The notes: generated by a model from the sequence alone, not told the origin. Positions 32,266 through 41,519 are shown, numbered from the stretch's first letter. The stretch: 64,000 nt of DNA from Diacronema lutheri (GCA_019448385.1 JAGTXO010000007.1:620001-684000), one strand, 5' to 3'. Made by a program: numbers and translations.

Positions 32266-34101
32266 ATGACGCTCTTCATGCTCGCTGCATTGGCGACGAC
32301 CTCACCGCAGCTTTCCGAAGCATTGCCGCGCTGGCTGCAACCGCCCACAGGACCGCAGTGTCCGTATGGAGTGTTGCGCTCTTTGCCGCAGCCACATACG
32401 ACACCAGCGCAGCTCTACTTGCCGAAGTACACGTTCTGTGCCGAGAGGGGCGTCCGCGGCCATGACACCTGGGACGAGATTTGCACCGTGCTGCCAAAAG
32501 CTTGGGCACGAGGTGGTCGAGCGATGCACTTTGCCATTCAACTGGGCCAGACCGATGAACGTGACATGCGCGCATACGCTGTCGGCCTGAATGCAGGTGA
32601 CGCTATTCTTACGTGGGCTGCGCGGCTCGCGTTCTCCTACTTCTTAGGACATCCGGAATGGCTTCTGCGCGAATGCCACATTCCCATGAGCGTGACGGAC
32701 CTGCGTACCGCGAACAGCGAGCCGACATTGGCTGTCATTGTTGGTGGCGGCGGCTTGTTTTACAGTCTCAACCGCGCGAGCCTGCAGAACATATCTGGAT
32801 GGCAGTGGCAGGTGCCCACGCCTCACCTGACGAGACTCGACCCCCCCCTCTTCTTGTTTGGCGTAGGGTGGAACGAGTTTCGGCACACTACCTCGACGCG
32901 CTATCGAAGCGCGCTGATGCGGAGCCTCACCGCACTTGCGGCAAAGAGCTCCACCATGATTGGCTTGCGCGAGCAGTACAGCCTGGATGCAATGACGCCG
33001 CTCATTCCTCTGCGCAACGCCACCATTACGTACCAACCGTGCGCGACGACCCTGCTCGGTGCAATCCAGCCCTGCATGACAAATCGCGTCCTCCTGCACA
33101 AGGATTCTCCGCGACGGCTGTCCGTGAACGTTGCAGGCGATAAATTGCTGAGCCGACTGGGCGTCGCCACGTACACGTCGGTCATGCGCGAAATCGCCGG
33201 CTTTTGCGAGCGTGCATTGGCCAACGGTTGGGCCGTGGATCTCGTCCACCACCTCAGTATGGATGCAGTCTTCCACCGTTTTTTGCGCCAACATTTTCCC
33301 AATGTCGCCAAGCACGTGGCCACCATCCAATTCACGTCGCACGAGCACATGCTCGACTACTACGGCCGTGTCACAGTCGCCATCTCTTCAAGAGGCCACG
33401 GTGTGATGGTGCCGTTTGATCTCCAGGCTGCGACGATATCAATGATCGCCCACGACAAGGTGGCATCGTTCATCCGAGACATTGGCCACCGCGAGTGGGG
33501 CGTCGAAATCGACCCCACGAAACGGCCTGGAGGCAATGCTTCGGGCATCTCTGAGGAGCTGTGGTACGCTCTGGAGCACATTCATGGCAACAGGGCGCTC
33601 ATCCATCGGCAGATTCTTGAGGCACAGGCGCGATTGATGGCCATCACCGCTGAAAACATGCGTCGATTCGCCAGCGACGCCTGTGCGCGCGCGACCAGCA
33701 ACGCCACCCGAGCGCCCGACGAGTCGGCGACATGGATTCAGGCCCGCCTGGCCTGTGCGTTTGGGGCACTTGGGAGGGCAAACGAGCACTCTCCGTTGCG
33801 CGTCAGCGGCCGAGCGAAGGCGAGCAGGAAGCTCGTCCGCGCGCGGCCGCGCGTGTGGACTCGAGTGCGAGCGGCGAGGGGCTGCGCCGCCGTCAGCGCG
33901 CGCGGCGCGTGGTGTGACCGGCGGCCGCCCCGTCGCTCTCGGCCCAAGCAACTCAAGAGCCTCCTTGGAAAATGCGCAGCGCACGAGCGTAGCCGCACGT
34001 GCCGGCGCGTCGACCTTGCCCATCGTCTGCGACGGCAACTTGCCGCGCTCGTGCCACTTGCCAGACTTGGGGTCGTGCAGCTGACAGCTCCAGTCGCTTG
34101 A
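32266..34101 (+). CDS. Polysaccharide pyruvyltransferase-like protein 1
   Basis: Single exon; the annotated frame is 611 aa. A short hydrophobic start (MTLFMLAALATTSPQ) suggests a signal sequence. Family-like features are the Gly-rich VIVGGGGLF, the FGVGWNEF and MIGLREQYSLD segments, and a C-terminal SSRGHGVMVPF motif followed by ASFIRDIG. Bacterial homologues (CsaB, ExoV, WcaK type) transfer pyruvate from PEP to cell-surface glycans; a Golgi glycan role is inferred. Base composition is near 57% GC, clearly below the neighbours. The last about 95 codons (after about 33810) turn GC-rich and Arg-rich and probably run through into unrelated repeat, so the native end may be lost. LINE copy B lies directly before the ATG. 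Confidence 0.75.
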   Translation: MTLFMLAALATTSPQLSEALPRWLQPPTGPQCPYGVLRSLPQPHTTPAQLYLPKYTFCAERGVRGHDTWDEICTVLPKAWARGGRAMHFAIQLGQTDERDMRAYAVGLNAGDAILTWAARLAFSYFLGHPEWLLRECHIPMSVTDLRTANSEPTLAVIVGGGGLFYSLNRASLQNISGWQWQVPTPHLTRLDPPLFLFGVGWNEFRHTTSTRYRSALMRSLTALAAKSSTMIGLREQYSLDAMTPLIPLRNATITYQPCATTLLGAIQPCMTNRVLLHKDSPRRLSVNVAGDKLLSRLGVATYTSVMREIAGFCERALANGWAVDLVHHLSMDAVFHRFLRQHFPNVAKHVATIQFTSHEHMLDYYGRVTVAISSRGHGVMVPFDLQAATISMIAHDKVASFIRDIGHREWGVEIDPTKRPGGNASGISEELWYALEHIHGNRALIHRQILEAQARLMAITAENMRRFASDACARATSNATRAPDESATWIQARLACAFGALGRANEHSPLRVSGRAKASRKLVRARPRVWTRVRAARGCAAVSARGAWCDRRPPRRSRPKQLKSLLGKCAAHERSRTCRRVDLAHRLRRQLAALVPLARLGVVQLTAPVA

Positions 34102-34500
34102 GCGCGATTACGACCTTGCCGGGCCGCCGTGCGTGCGCGGGCGAACGCGCGTCAACCTCCGGCAGCGGCGTAGGTCTTTGTGGCGGGCAGCGGGGCCAAT
34201 GTGGCGGTCATGTCAGCATGGGTTTTCTGGTGGCGGCCCGTACGGCGAGCCATAGCCGCAGCATCGGCGTCTTCAGTCCCACCGTGCGCGGCCGGCGCGG
34301 ACGCGCTGAGCGCGCTTGCTGTTGACGCAGCCAAATCGCCGCCCCCTCGCCCGCGCCCGCGCCGAGCGACGCGCCCGCCATGTCGTCCATCCCGCGCCCA
34401 GCGCTGCGCCCAGCACTGCGACCACCGCGCACGCCAGCCAACGCCGCCGCCCTCCGCTCGCGCGCCGCCCCCATTCATCGCGGCCTCGTCGCGCGCCGTA
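33811..34500. other. Repeat-like GC-rich stretch between pyruvyltransferase 1 and helicase scrap
   Basis: Composition switches back to GC-rich after about 33810. Minus-strand frames hold fragments such as GKWHERGKLPSQTMGKVDAP that look formerly coding but match nothing I know. Probably mobile-element debris. Confidence 0.35.
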
Positions 34501-34509
34501 GCCACCGCC

Positions 34510-34960
34510 CCCCTCCCCGGCGGCGTAGCTCAGCACCTCGCGGTACCCGACATTGCGCGTGATGCCGTCCACGCGCGACGGATGGTCCACGCGCGAGGCG
34601 GCGACGTACAGCTGGCCGTGCGTGAAGCACGGATCGGCGAGCCACACGCCCGCGCACTCGAGCGCCTGCCCCTGCGCCTCGTTGATCGTCATCGCGAGCG
34701 CAGGCCGGACGGGGGACTGGCGGCGCGTCCACATGAAAGCAAACGCGTTGTCTGTCCGCGACACGTGGTCCACGCGCGGGATGGGCACCGTGCGATTCTC
34801 GCCCGCGTCAACGCCGCGCCGTGCCGCACGCAGCCAAGCAGCCGTCTGCCTGCGCGCACCCTGCGTACAATCAGCCACGTGCCGTTGCACAGCCGTCGCG
34901 TGGCGCAAGGTTGCGCACGAGCATCACGACCATCGCCGGATTGACGTAAGAGCGTGAGGC
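34510..34960 (-). pseudogene. Pif1/Helitron-type helicase fragment
   Basis: The minus strand encodes ALAMTINEAQGQALECAGVW, then HGQLYVAASRV, the C-terminal helicase motifs typical of Pif1-family and Helitron Rep/Hel proteins (MTINKAQGQT ... HGQLYVALSRV). Upstream, VVMLVRNLAPRDG and CNGTWLIVRRVRAGR fit the same protein but lie in different frames, so at least two frameshifts separate the pieces. Only about 150 residues' worth remains. Origin in a Helitron or a duplicated host PIF1 gene cannot be decided, as no Rep/HUH part or Helitron terminus was found. Confidence 0.7.
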
Positions 34961-35188
34961 GAGTTAGATTTTTCGAAAGTTGAGCCCTGCAGCAGCTGTG
35001 ATGTCGCAGCCTATATGGGGGTAGTCTCCCCAGGAGATTATCCATATCTCTTTGCACGACGGGCGTGAAAAAGTGAGCTGGGAAGGGCCTTGTATTGCGG
35101 CCATTAATTTTTTCGTATTCAAGTTTGCGATTCTTCGCAGCTGGCGAGTCGGGACGCGAGGGCGGCTCTTGCTTGTCCCTGCTCCATA

Positions 35189-36607
35189 ATGAACGTGTCG
35201 CACGTTGCGTACCATGATGCCGTGTGCACAATCCTTCTGTCTGCGTTTACCGGCACAAGCGCGGCATCCGCCACGTACTCGCACGGGCATATGGGCATGC
35301 TCACCGCGTCGTACGGGCTGCTCCGAAGCCTTGCGACACTCTCGGACCGCAACGCGCTCGTGCCTGGTTGCAATAGCCAGGATCGTAGCAGGCTCCAGGT
35401 AGTTTTCTTCTCGCACATACTGTATCCTCCCGCCTGTCAGGGCTCGTGGTATCGAGAGACGTCCCTCTTCGTCCAAAACCTTGAGGGAGCATTCTACCAG
35501 ACGTCGACAGGGGCACGCGCTATGCCTGGTGGAGGGGCGAAGCAGGTTGAGCACGTACGACGCTTCGCGCAGCTTCGTCCACATGCACCCATGTGGCTTG
35601 TGAGCGGCTCATTTTACCCTCTTACAAAGGTGTATGCAAAGCATGTTCTTGACAGCTGGGGCCAAGCAGACCACGTGGGCATCAGGGAAAGTTCGTCGGC
35701 GCACATGGTCCGCGAGTACGCCCCGCTCTTGAAGTTCCACACGACCCTGGACATTGCCTTGACCGCACCGAATGCTTTTGGTAGTTCGTTCCTTGGGCAC
35801 ATGGCCAGGAGACACAAATCTCTGTCATCGGCGCAGTTCACCGCCATCTTGATGACGAGCTCCAGGCACGATGGGTTTGGCGAGCTCGTGCCAAAGCTCG
35901 TGCGAGCCCTTCCCACGCTCTCGACAAACCGATCCGTACGCGTGCGCATGGGCGTGCCGATTCGCGACGATGTTCAACGCGCTCGGGACGCCGCTGCAGA
36001 CCTACCAAATGTCGTCGTCGATGTCAACGAGGGCCCTACGCCTGCCGACTACCTCTACGAGCTCACTCGAGCCAACGTCGTCATCAGCGCGCGTTATCAT
36101 GGCGTGGTGATGGCGTCCATGGTTTCAACAGCGACTGTGGCCCTCCCTGCAAAGACAGGCCGTGTCGCCGCCTTTGTCGCCGACGCACAGCACCCTTGCG
36201 TGCATTACGCCGACACGCAACGGTATTGCCATTTCCAAAGCAACCCAGCGCCGCAAAGGCACACCGAGGACGAGGTGCGGTGCGCAGCAGACCTTGTCAT
36301 GAGGACAGCTTCCTACGCCATGCGCATTTGCTCAACGGCAAGCGATGCGGCAAAGTCGTCGGCAGTGATGCAGATGCGCAGCAAGGCGTTCAAAAACTTC
36401 CCCCTACCTAGCGCCCTCACGCACTCCTCGCCCTTTGACGGCGCAACAGAGAAGGTCGACTTCCTGGAGCTGGGTTTACAGGAGGCGTACGTGAAAAGTG
36501 TCAAGGACATTCTCGCCTGCTCGACCGAACGAGAAAATGACGGATGCTGCATCGACCTTTCGAATTTCAAGGCAATCAGCTGCAAGGCCAAGGCATGTTC
36601 GGATTAG
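35189..36607 (+). CDS. Polysaccharide pyruvyltransferase-like protein 2
   Basis: Single exon, 472 aa, start at the ATG after a 230-bp A/T-richer leader region. The C-terminal half carries the family's SARYHGVVMASMVS motif with the following AFVADA segment. The middle has WLVSGSFYPLTKVYAKHVLD and HVGIRESSSAHMVREYAP, the loop equivalent to the REQYS segment of the first copy. The very C-terminus has Cys pairs (NDGCCID ... KAKACSD). GC content is near 55%, far below the housekeeping genes around, and codon use includes many A/T-ending codons, suggesting recent acquisition by horizontal transfer. It is divergent from copy 1, so the pair is not a simple tandem duplicate. Confidence 0.75.
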   Translation: MNVSHVAYHDAVCTILLSAFTGTSAASATYSHGHMGMLTASYGLLRSLATLSDRNALVPGCNSQDRSRLQVVFFSHILYPPACQGSWYRETSLFVQNLEGAFYQTSTGARAMPGGGAKQVEHVRRFAQLRPHAPMWLVSGSFYPLTKVYAKHVLDSWGQADHVGIRESSSAHMVREYAPLLKFHTTLDIALTAPNAFGSSFLGHMARRHKSLSSAQFTAILMTSSRHDGFGELVPKLVRALPTLSTNRSVRVRMGVPIRDDVQRARDAAADLPNVVVDVNEGPTPADYLYELTRANVVISARYHGVVMASMVSTATVALPAKTGRVAAFVADAQHPCVHYADTQRYCHFQSNPAPQRHTEDEVRCAADLVMRTASYAMRICSTASDAAKSSAVMQMRSKAFKNFPLPSALTHSSPFDGATEKVDFLELGLQEAYVKSVKDILACSTERENDGCCIDLSNFKAISCKAKACSD

Positions 36608-36629
36608 CCAAGGCAGCCACGTTCACGTT

Positions 36630-36672
<43 letters not shown>

Positions 36673-36969
36673 GTCGTTCAGCGCCAAGGGTTTCCAAGGG
36701 TATCCCACAATAATAAGGGGGCGCTGCCCTGGGGCTGGAGACCCCGCCGGGGGGCGGGGGGCCGTTTTTCATGTTGCCGGATTAAAGAATGCACCGAGTC
36801 GAGGCTTGTGAGGGACCGAGGCTGAAGGCCTGCCGGCCAGGATTGAGGCTGCGAGACGTTTGGCCGTCTCGGCGTGCGGCATTGACGAGCGCCGGCGGCC
36901 GGTGCAGGACACCGTTGAAGTGGCGGACCGGGGCGGCAAAACCTCCGATTGGCCAGGCTAATTCGATTG
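36608..36969. other. Gene-free stretch with C38-class homopolymer and GC-rich hairpin-like block
   Basis: It holds a C run of over 30 bases near 36631-36666, then GGGGGCGCTGCCCTGGGGC and GGAGACCCC blocks reminiscent of short dispersed structured repeats. No coding signal. Confidence 0.6.
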
Positions 36970-36982
36970 GCTGGTCATATAC

Positions 36983-37090
36983 TAACGACGCTTACAGGCG
37001 GGTCAGCAGGAGGGGCGCGCACGGGGCCGAGGCTGGACAAACGGAGCGAGCGAAAGGGCGCACGCAACATCAGGCCGAAATCAGGGCGTC
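36983..37090 (-). mobile_element. Very short 5'-truncated LINE tail (copy D) with 10-13 bp target duplication
   Basis: GCTGGTCATATAC occurs at 36970-36982 and again at 37091-37103. The about 108 bp between them match, on the minus strand, the last about 110 bp of the LINE at 39.6-41.4 kb, ending in the shared tail CTTACAGGCGGGTCAGCAGG (reverse orientation). Because the last bases (TAC) could belong to either element or target, the duplication is 10-13 bp. Confidence 0.88.
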
Positions 37091-37166
37091 GCTGGTCATA
37101 TACCAAAATGACGAACCCGTCTGAGGAAAATCGTTTGGATTATAGCATCCCAGGGCTCGGTGTCCA

Positions 37167-37193
37167 CCTCAGCTCTGTTTTAAAAAGCTGAGG
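37167..37193. repeat. 8-bp perfect inverted repeat (CCTCAGCT / AGCTGAGG)
   Basis: Arms at 37167-37174 and 37186-37193 with an 11-nt T/A-rich loop, just upstream of the protease exon. It may be part of an old mobile sequence. Confidence 0.5.
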
Positions 37194-37204
37194 GGTCTCC
37201 AGGA

Positions 37205-37224
37205 TACTAACGGCGCTTACGTCA
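37205..37224 (-). repeat. Orphan LINE-tail-like motif (copy F)
   Basis: TACTAACGGCGCTTACGTCA matches 19 of 20 bases of the tail at 41441-41460. No target duplication was found. TACTAAC is also the yeast-type branch-point consensus and lies 35 nt before the TAG acceptor candidate of the protease exon, so it could now serve splicing. Confidence 0.5.
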
Positions 37225-37246
37225 TCGTCGATCACACAATAATTAG

Positions 37247-38431
37247 CCGCTGCGCGCGCTGCGCAGCGCGCTCTACGGGCGGGAGGCGCTGCGCGTGTCG
37301 AGCCACAACCGCGACCGCAGCAAGACGTGGAAGGAGGCCGTCAACGAGTTCAGCCCTCTCTCCGCCGTCGAGCTGCGCAAGACGCTCGGCCACGGCGTTG
37401 CAAACCCGCGCAGAGATGCCGCAGCCGCGACCGCCGCCCTTTCGACATTCAAGGCGCCGTCGCCCAGCGCGGCGCTTGGCGCCCGCCGCCCGCCCGCTGC
37501 GGTCGATTGGCGCGAACATGGCGTCATCACGCCCGTCAAAAACCAGGGCTACTGCGGCTCGTGCTGGGCGTTCGCCGCGACCGAGCAGACCGAGTCGTAC
37601 TGGGCGCTTGCGCACGGCGCACGGCAGCTCACGACGCTCGCGACGCAGCAGATCGTCTCGTGCGCGGACGTGTACGGCGCCGTGCCGTGGTCGTGGCTCG
37701 CGCCGCTCAACGGCTCTGGGTGCTTTGGCGGGTTCGTCAAGTCGGGCTACGAGCACGTGGCGCGCTTCGGCCTCATCGTCTCGGAGGCCGCGTTCCCGTA
37801 CGTGAGCGGCCTGCCGTGGAAGTTCCCCGAGGGCATCGCGGGCTCGCCGCAGAACGGCGTGTGCGTCGGGCCGTTCGCGCCGTTCCCCGGCCCATCCGCG
37901 CGCTCGTATGAGATCGCCGGCCCTGCGGCGCTGCTCGACGAGTGGGCGGTCACGTCGCTCTCCTTTGGCGCGGCCATCCGCGGCCACGCGCAGGTGCAGC
38001 GCAACTCAGCCGAGGCCGTGCTCGCGGCCCTGCACGAGATCGGACCCCTCGCCGTTGTCGTCGACGCCTCCCGGTGGCATCCTTACCTAAGTGGCGTGTT
38101 CGACGGATGCAACAACTCGGCGCTCGAGCTGAACCACGCGGTGCAGCTCGTCGGATACGGCCGCGACGCCGCGCTCAAGACCGAGTATTGGCTCGTGCGC
38201 AATTCGTGGGGGCCGTCGTGGGGTGAGGGCGGTTACATTCGGTTACGGCGCGGCGGCGACGAGTCCGAGTGCACGCGCTGCGTTGACCTGCGGCCGTGGT
38301 TCTCGGAGGCAGAGGGGGGAGAGTGCGTCGATGTCTGCGGCAACTGCGGTGTGCTCACGGACCCAAATTACCCAGTGGTCAAGAACGTGCCGCTGCCCGA
38401 CTTCAAACCGGCCGACGCGCACCGCTTGTAG
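37247..38431 (+). CDS. Papain-like (C1A) cysteine protease, 5' end missing
   Basis: The frame opens at a TAG acceptor-like site (37246) with no ATG. The first residues (ALYGREALRVSSHN ... KTWKEAVNEFSPLSAVEL) are the C-terminal half of an I29 inhibitory propeptide. The mature protease follows: NQGYCGSCWAFAATEQTE with oxyanion Gln and catalytic Cys, LNHAVQLVGYG with catalytic His, and VRNSWGPSWGEGGYI with catalytic Asn. A Cys-rich tail (ECVDVCGNCG) ends the protein. All catalytic residues are present, but the signal peptide and first about 30 propeptide residues are not found upstream, where LINE tails and structured repeats lie. Either an upstream exon is displaced or the gene has lost its 5' end. 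Likely vacuolar or secreted. Confidence 0.88.
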   Translation, partial: PLRALRSALYGREALRVSSHNRDRSKTWKEAVNEFSPLSAVELRKTLGHGVANPRRDAAAATAALSTFKAPSPSAALGARRPPAAVDWREHGVITPVKNQGYCGSCWAFAATEQTESYWALAHGARQLTTLATQQIVSCADVYGAVPWSWLAPLNGSGCFGGFVKSGYEHVARFGLIVSEAAFPYVSGLPWKFPEGIAGSPQNGVCVGPFAPFPGPSARSYEIAGPAALLDEWAVTSLSFGAAIRGHAQVQRNSAEAVLAALHEIGPLAVVVDASRWHPYLSGVFDGCNNSALELNHAVQLVGYGRDAALKTEYWLVRNSWGPSWGEGGYIRLRRGGDESECTRCVDLRPWFSEAEGGECVDVCGNCGVLTDPNYPVVKNVPLPDFKPADAHRL

Positions 38432-38557
38432 GCTATTGCGGGGTGTGCGCAGCCCCCCCGTGCCCCCCCGGCCACCACCCGCAGGCGATGCAGCCACGGG
38501 CAGGATGCCAAGCCCGGAGGCGCAGCCGCACGGCCACAGTGGGCCGACACCGACCGA

Positions 38558-39562
38558 TCATTGCGCGGCGCCGAGAGGCGACGGCTCGCGCGGCGGCGCG
38601 CGCGTGGGCAGGCCGAGGACGCGCTCGGCCGGCAGCAGCCAGTCGTCGATCACGCCCTCCGATCCGTACCAGCGCGAGGTTGGGCTCGCCGTGCCCGGCT
38701 CGTTGATCGAGTGCACCGCCGCGTCGAGCGTCAGCTGCATCGCCGCGCCGGCGAGGTGCGCAGAGCACGTGGGCACAACTCCGTCACCCGGGACAGCGCC
38801 CCTTCCGCAGACCATCTCGTAACTGCCATGCGCGTACCGCTCCGCCGAGCCGCGCTGCGCGTCGGCGTCGCCGACGATCGCATCGCTCGCGACGGTCGCG
38901 TACCCGACGCCGCTGAGGTGCGCGCCCGGGAAGGCGCGATCGACGTGGCGCAAGACGCCGAAGGTTTGGTCGCGCAATTCGGGCGGCGGCGGCAGGTGCG
39001 GCGACCCGAGCGTGACGAGGGCGCGCACGACCGAGTCAGACGTGCGCCCGTCGCCGGCCCACTCGTTGTTCGCGAGAGCAGCGCGCGCGAGCCACCCGCC
39101 CGCCGAGTGCCCGAGCAGCACCACGCGCGCGCCCGAGCGTTCCGCCTCCGCGTCTGCAGCCGCGCGCAGCCGCTCAACGTACCAGCGGAAAGCCGGGCCC
39201 GTGGGCGTGCCCAGCCCGCGCACAAACGCCCAGTCCCGTAGCCCACCCGCCACGCGCAGCCAATCGCCGCGCGCGACCTGCAGCACGGACGCGACGTACC
39301 CGCGCCGCGCAAGCGCCGCGCACAGCCCTTCGCTCTGAGGCGATCCGAGCGGCGCGACGTAGTCGACCATGTCGTTGCCAAAGCCGGGGCAGATGATGAT
39401 GTGTGGCGGTGGCTCAGCCCGTGCGCTGATCGTGACTGGCCGGAGAGCGCGGCGCGCGCCCACGCGCACGCCGCCGTGTGAACCCGCCCCGAGCGCGCAG
39501 ATCCACACCCACGGCGCCATGCCTACGGCTGAGAATTTGAGGATCCGACTGTCCGAGGTCAT
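38558..39562 (-). CDS. Alpha/beta hydrolase (plant-type lipase-like)
   Basis: A single exon of 334 aa from ATG 39562. Core features: PPHIIICPGFGNDMVDYVAP (N-terminal strand and oxyanion turn), VVLLGHSAGGWLARAAL with nucleophile Ser, GDGVVP for the acid residue, and a late AVHSINEPG for the His. It resembles single-domain hydrolases of algae and plants that lack a named substrate. The N-terminus has a hydrophobic stretch (VGMAPWVWICALGAG) that may be a transit or membrane sequence. A LINE (copy C) lies 3 bp upstream of the ATG, so the original promoter is displaced by about 2 kb, and the true start could have been upstream. Confidence 0.85.
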   Translation of the reverse strand: MTSDSRILKFSAVGMAPWVWICALGAGSHGGVRVGARRALRPVTISARAEPPPHIIICPGFGNDMVDYVAPLGSPQSEGLCAALARRGYVASVLQVARGDWLRVAGGLRDWAFVRGLGTPTGPAFRWYVERLRAAADAEAERSGARVVLLGHSAGGWLARAALANNEWAGDGRTSDSVVRALVTLGSPHLPPPPELRDQTFGVLRHVDRAFPGAHLSGVGYATVASDAIVGDADAQRGSAERYAHGSYEMVCGRGAVPGDGVVPTCSAHLAGAAMQLTLDAAVHSINEPGTASPTSRWYGSEGVIDDWLLPAERVLGLPTRAPPREPSPLGAAQ

Positions 39563-39576
39563 CCATATGTGAACGT

Positions 39577-41430
39577 ACCTGTCGGACTCCCTGCCGGCCG
39601 CGGCTGCCTTCGACGCCATTGTCGCCCGGCAGGCTACCGTCGCTCTCGGCGTCTCCCTCTCGACGGATGCCGTCGCGAGCCGCCGGCTGCCGCTCCCGAT
39701 TGCGATGCATGGCACCGGCCTGCGCAAGCAGGTCGACCTCGCTCCCGCCCTGATCTGGAGCGCCGCCAGCCTCGCCCTGCCGCACCTGCTCGACACGCGC
39801 GCCGCGGACGGCTCCGTCCTGGAGGCGGGCGTCCTCGACCGGCCTGCCATCGCGGCGCGCGTCGGGCGCGGCGCCTTCGCCGACATGGGCGCGCACGGGT
39901 GGCGCTCGTTCCTCGCCTCGGGCTCGCGCCTGGGGCGCGAGCTCGCCTCCGCCTGGCACGCCATGCAGGCCGAGCTCGGCGGCGGGCCGGGCGACACGGA
40001 GGTGCGCGTCCTCCGCCTGTCGCCGGGCTCCGTCGCGCCCGCCGCTCCCGCCGCCGGCCGCCGGCCCAGCCTCTTGGCCGACATCACTGGCGACCGCGAG
40101 CGCTGCCGCTTCGACGTGCCCAACGCTGAGCACGCCGCCATGCCGCCGGGCTCGCGCCCACGCGGCCTCTGGTTTGGTCTCGGCAAAGAGAGCGGCCTCT
40201 TCCTCGAGGCCCTGCCGCGAGCCTATGCCGCTTTCTCGCCGGCGGAGTGGGCCGAGGCGGTTGCGCGCTACTTGGGTCTGCCGAGCCCCGTGTGCGCGCA
40301 GCTCGCGGCGGCGGGCGCGCGCCTCGCGCGCAGCGGCAGCCAGCGCCCGATCCCGGTCGATGCGTTCGGCGACGCGCTCGCGGCGGCACCGGGCGTCGCG
40401 CACGACCACGTCGCGAAGCTTCGCCACGACCCCGCTCTCAACCTGCTTGCCTCGCTGGCTCGCGGATACGCCGGGACCTACGCGCGGCGCGAGGACGCGG
40501 ACATCTTTGGCTCCGTGCTCGCCGGCGTGCCGCCGGCCGGGCGCGCGGCCCTGCGGCATCGGCGCGTGCCCACCGTCGATCTCGTCGTCGTGCTCAACGG
40601 TGCGGGTTCGGCCCCTCAGCTCGTGCAGACACTGTGCGAGCTCAAGTCGATCTCGTACTGCCCCACGCGCTACGGCCAGTCGGACACGCGCCGCTGCCAG
40701 GCCGCTGAGCGGCGGGCGGCGGCCGTCGGCGGCGAACGGCGGCGTGCGTGCGCTCAACTCGACGAGGAGCTCTTCGGCATGCAGCCGGGCCAGGTGGGCC
40801 CGATGCAGGCGCGCCTCAACTCGTTCCCGCCCATCCGCGCGCTGGTCATCGGCTCGTTCGGCGAGTGGTCGGCCGGCCTCGCCGACCTGCTCGCCACCTT
40901 CTCGCACATGGGCGCGGACGCGTGGATGGCGCGCATGGGCGACCCTCGCGCCATCGCCCATGTCGCGCGAGGGCGCGTGGATGGGCGACCTTCACGAGGG
41001 CGCGCCCTCGCGCGACGTCGCCCGCGCGGCCCTCGAGCGGCACATGCGCCTCCAGCTCGCCGCGTGCGTCGAGCGTGGGCACGCGCAGCTCCTGCTCGCG
41101 CGCGCGCAGATGGCGAGCGGGCAGGCGCCGCCACACCGCCACGCGGCTCACGGCGTCCAGGCGGATGTGGACGCCTGCGGCGGTGTGGACGGCCTCTGCT
41201 TCCGGCGCAGCGACGGCGGCGGCGGCCGGCGGGGGCCGGCGAGGGGTGGCTAGGCGTGTGTGGGCGTTATGCCGCGTCCTTGCCGTCCCGGCCGTTCCCG
41301 CTGCCGGCGTGCACAGGGTCGACGCTCTGATTTCGGCCTGATGTTGCGTGCGCCCTTTCGCTCGCTCCGCTTGTCCAGCCTCGGCCCCGTGCACGCCCCC
41401 CCCTGCTGACCCGCCTGTAAGCGTCGTTAG
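39577..41430 (+). mobile_element. 5'-truncated LINE (copy C) with RT-downstream and nuclease-like regions
   Basis: The plus strand encodes the part that follows the reverse transcriptase core in LINEs (RLPLPIAMHGTGLRKQVDLA, then PALIWSAASLALPHLLD). Further on, VPTVDLVVVLNGAG ... CELKSISYCPTRYG looks like a PD-(D/E)xK restriction-like endonuclease core. A frameshift near 40970 moves the terminal part (ERHMRLQLAACVERGHAQLL) to another frame, and the frame ends GPARGG-stop just before GGCTAGGCGTG, as in copies A and B. The 3' tail ends GCGTCGTTAG. TATGTGAACGT (39566-39576) and TATGTAAATGT (41431-41441) are likely the decayed target duplication. The RT catalytic domain is absent. Confidence 0.8.
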
Positions 41431-41441
41431 TATGTAAATGT

Positions 41442-41519
41442 ACTAATGGCGCTTACGTCAGGACAGCGGGGTCAGCACCAGCTGCGGGGGATCGAGTAGC
41501 CACCAATGTCGTCGATCTA
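41442..41519 (-). mobile_element. Short LINE tail (copy E) nested at the same target as copy C
   Basis: Seventy-eight bp between perfect TATGTAAATGT copies (41431-41441 and 41520-41530). Read on the minus strand it ends TGACGTAAGCGCCATTAGT, a variant of the shared LINE tail. Its right duplication overlaps the last base of the CDF transporter's TAA stop. Copies C and E thus sit tail to tail in one target. Confidence 0.8.

Noticed and set aside
41315-41434. Inverted matches at 36.98-37.09 and 41.32-41.43 kb as terminal inverted repeats of one 4.4-kb DNA transposon
   Set aside because: Each copy has its own target duplication and a 5' truncation, which fits independent LINE insertions; the protease and hydrolase genes lie between.
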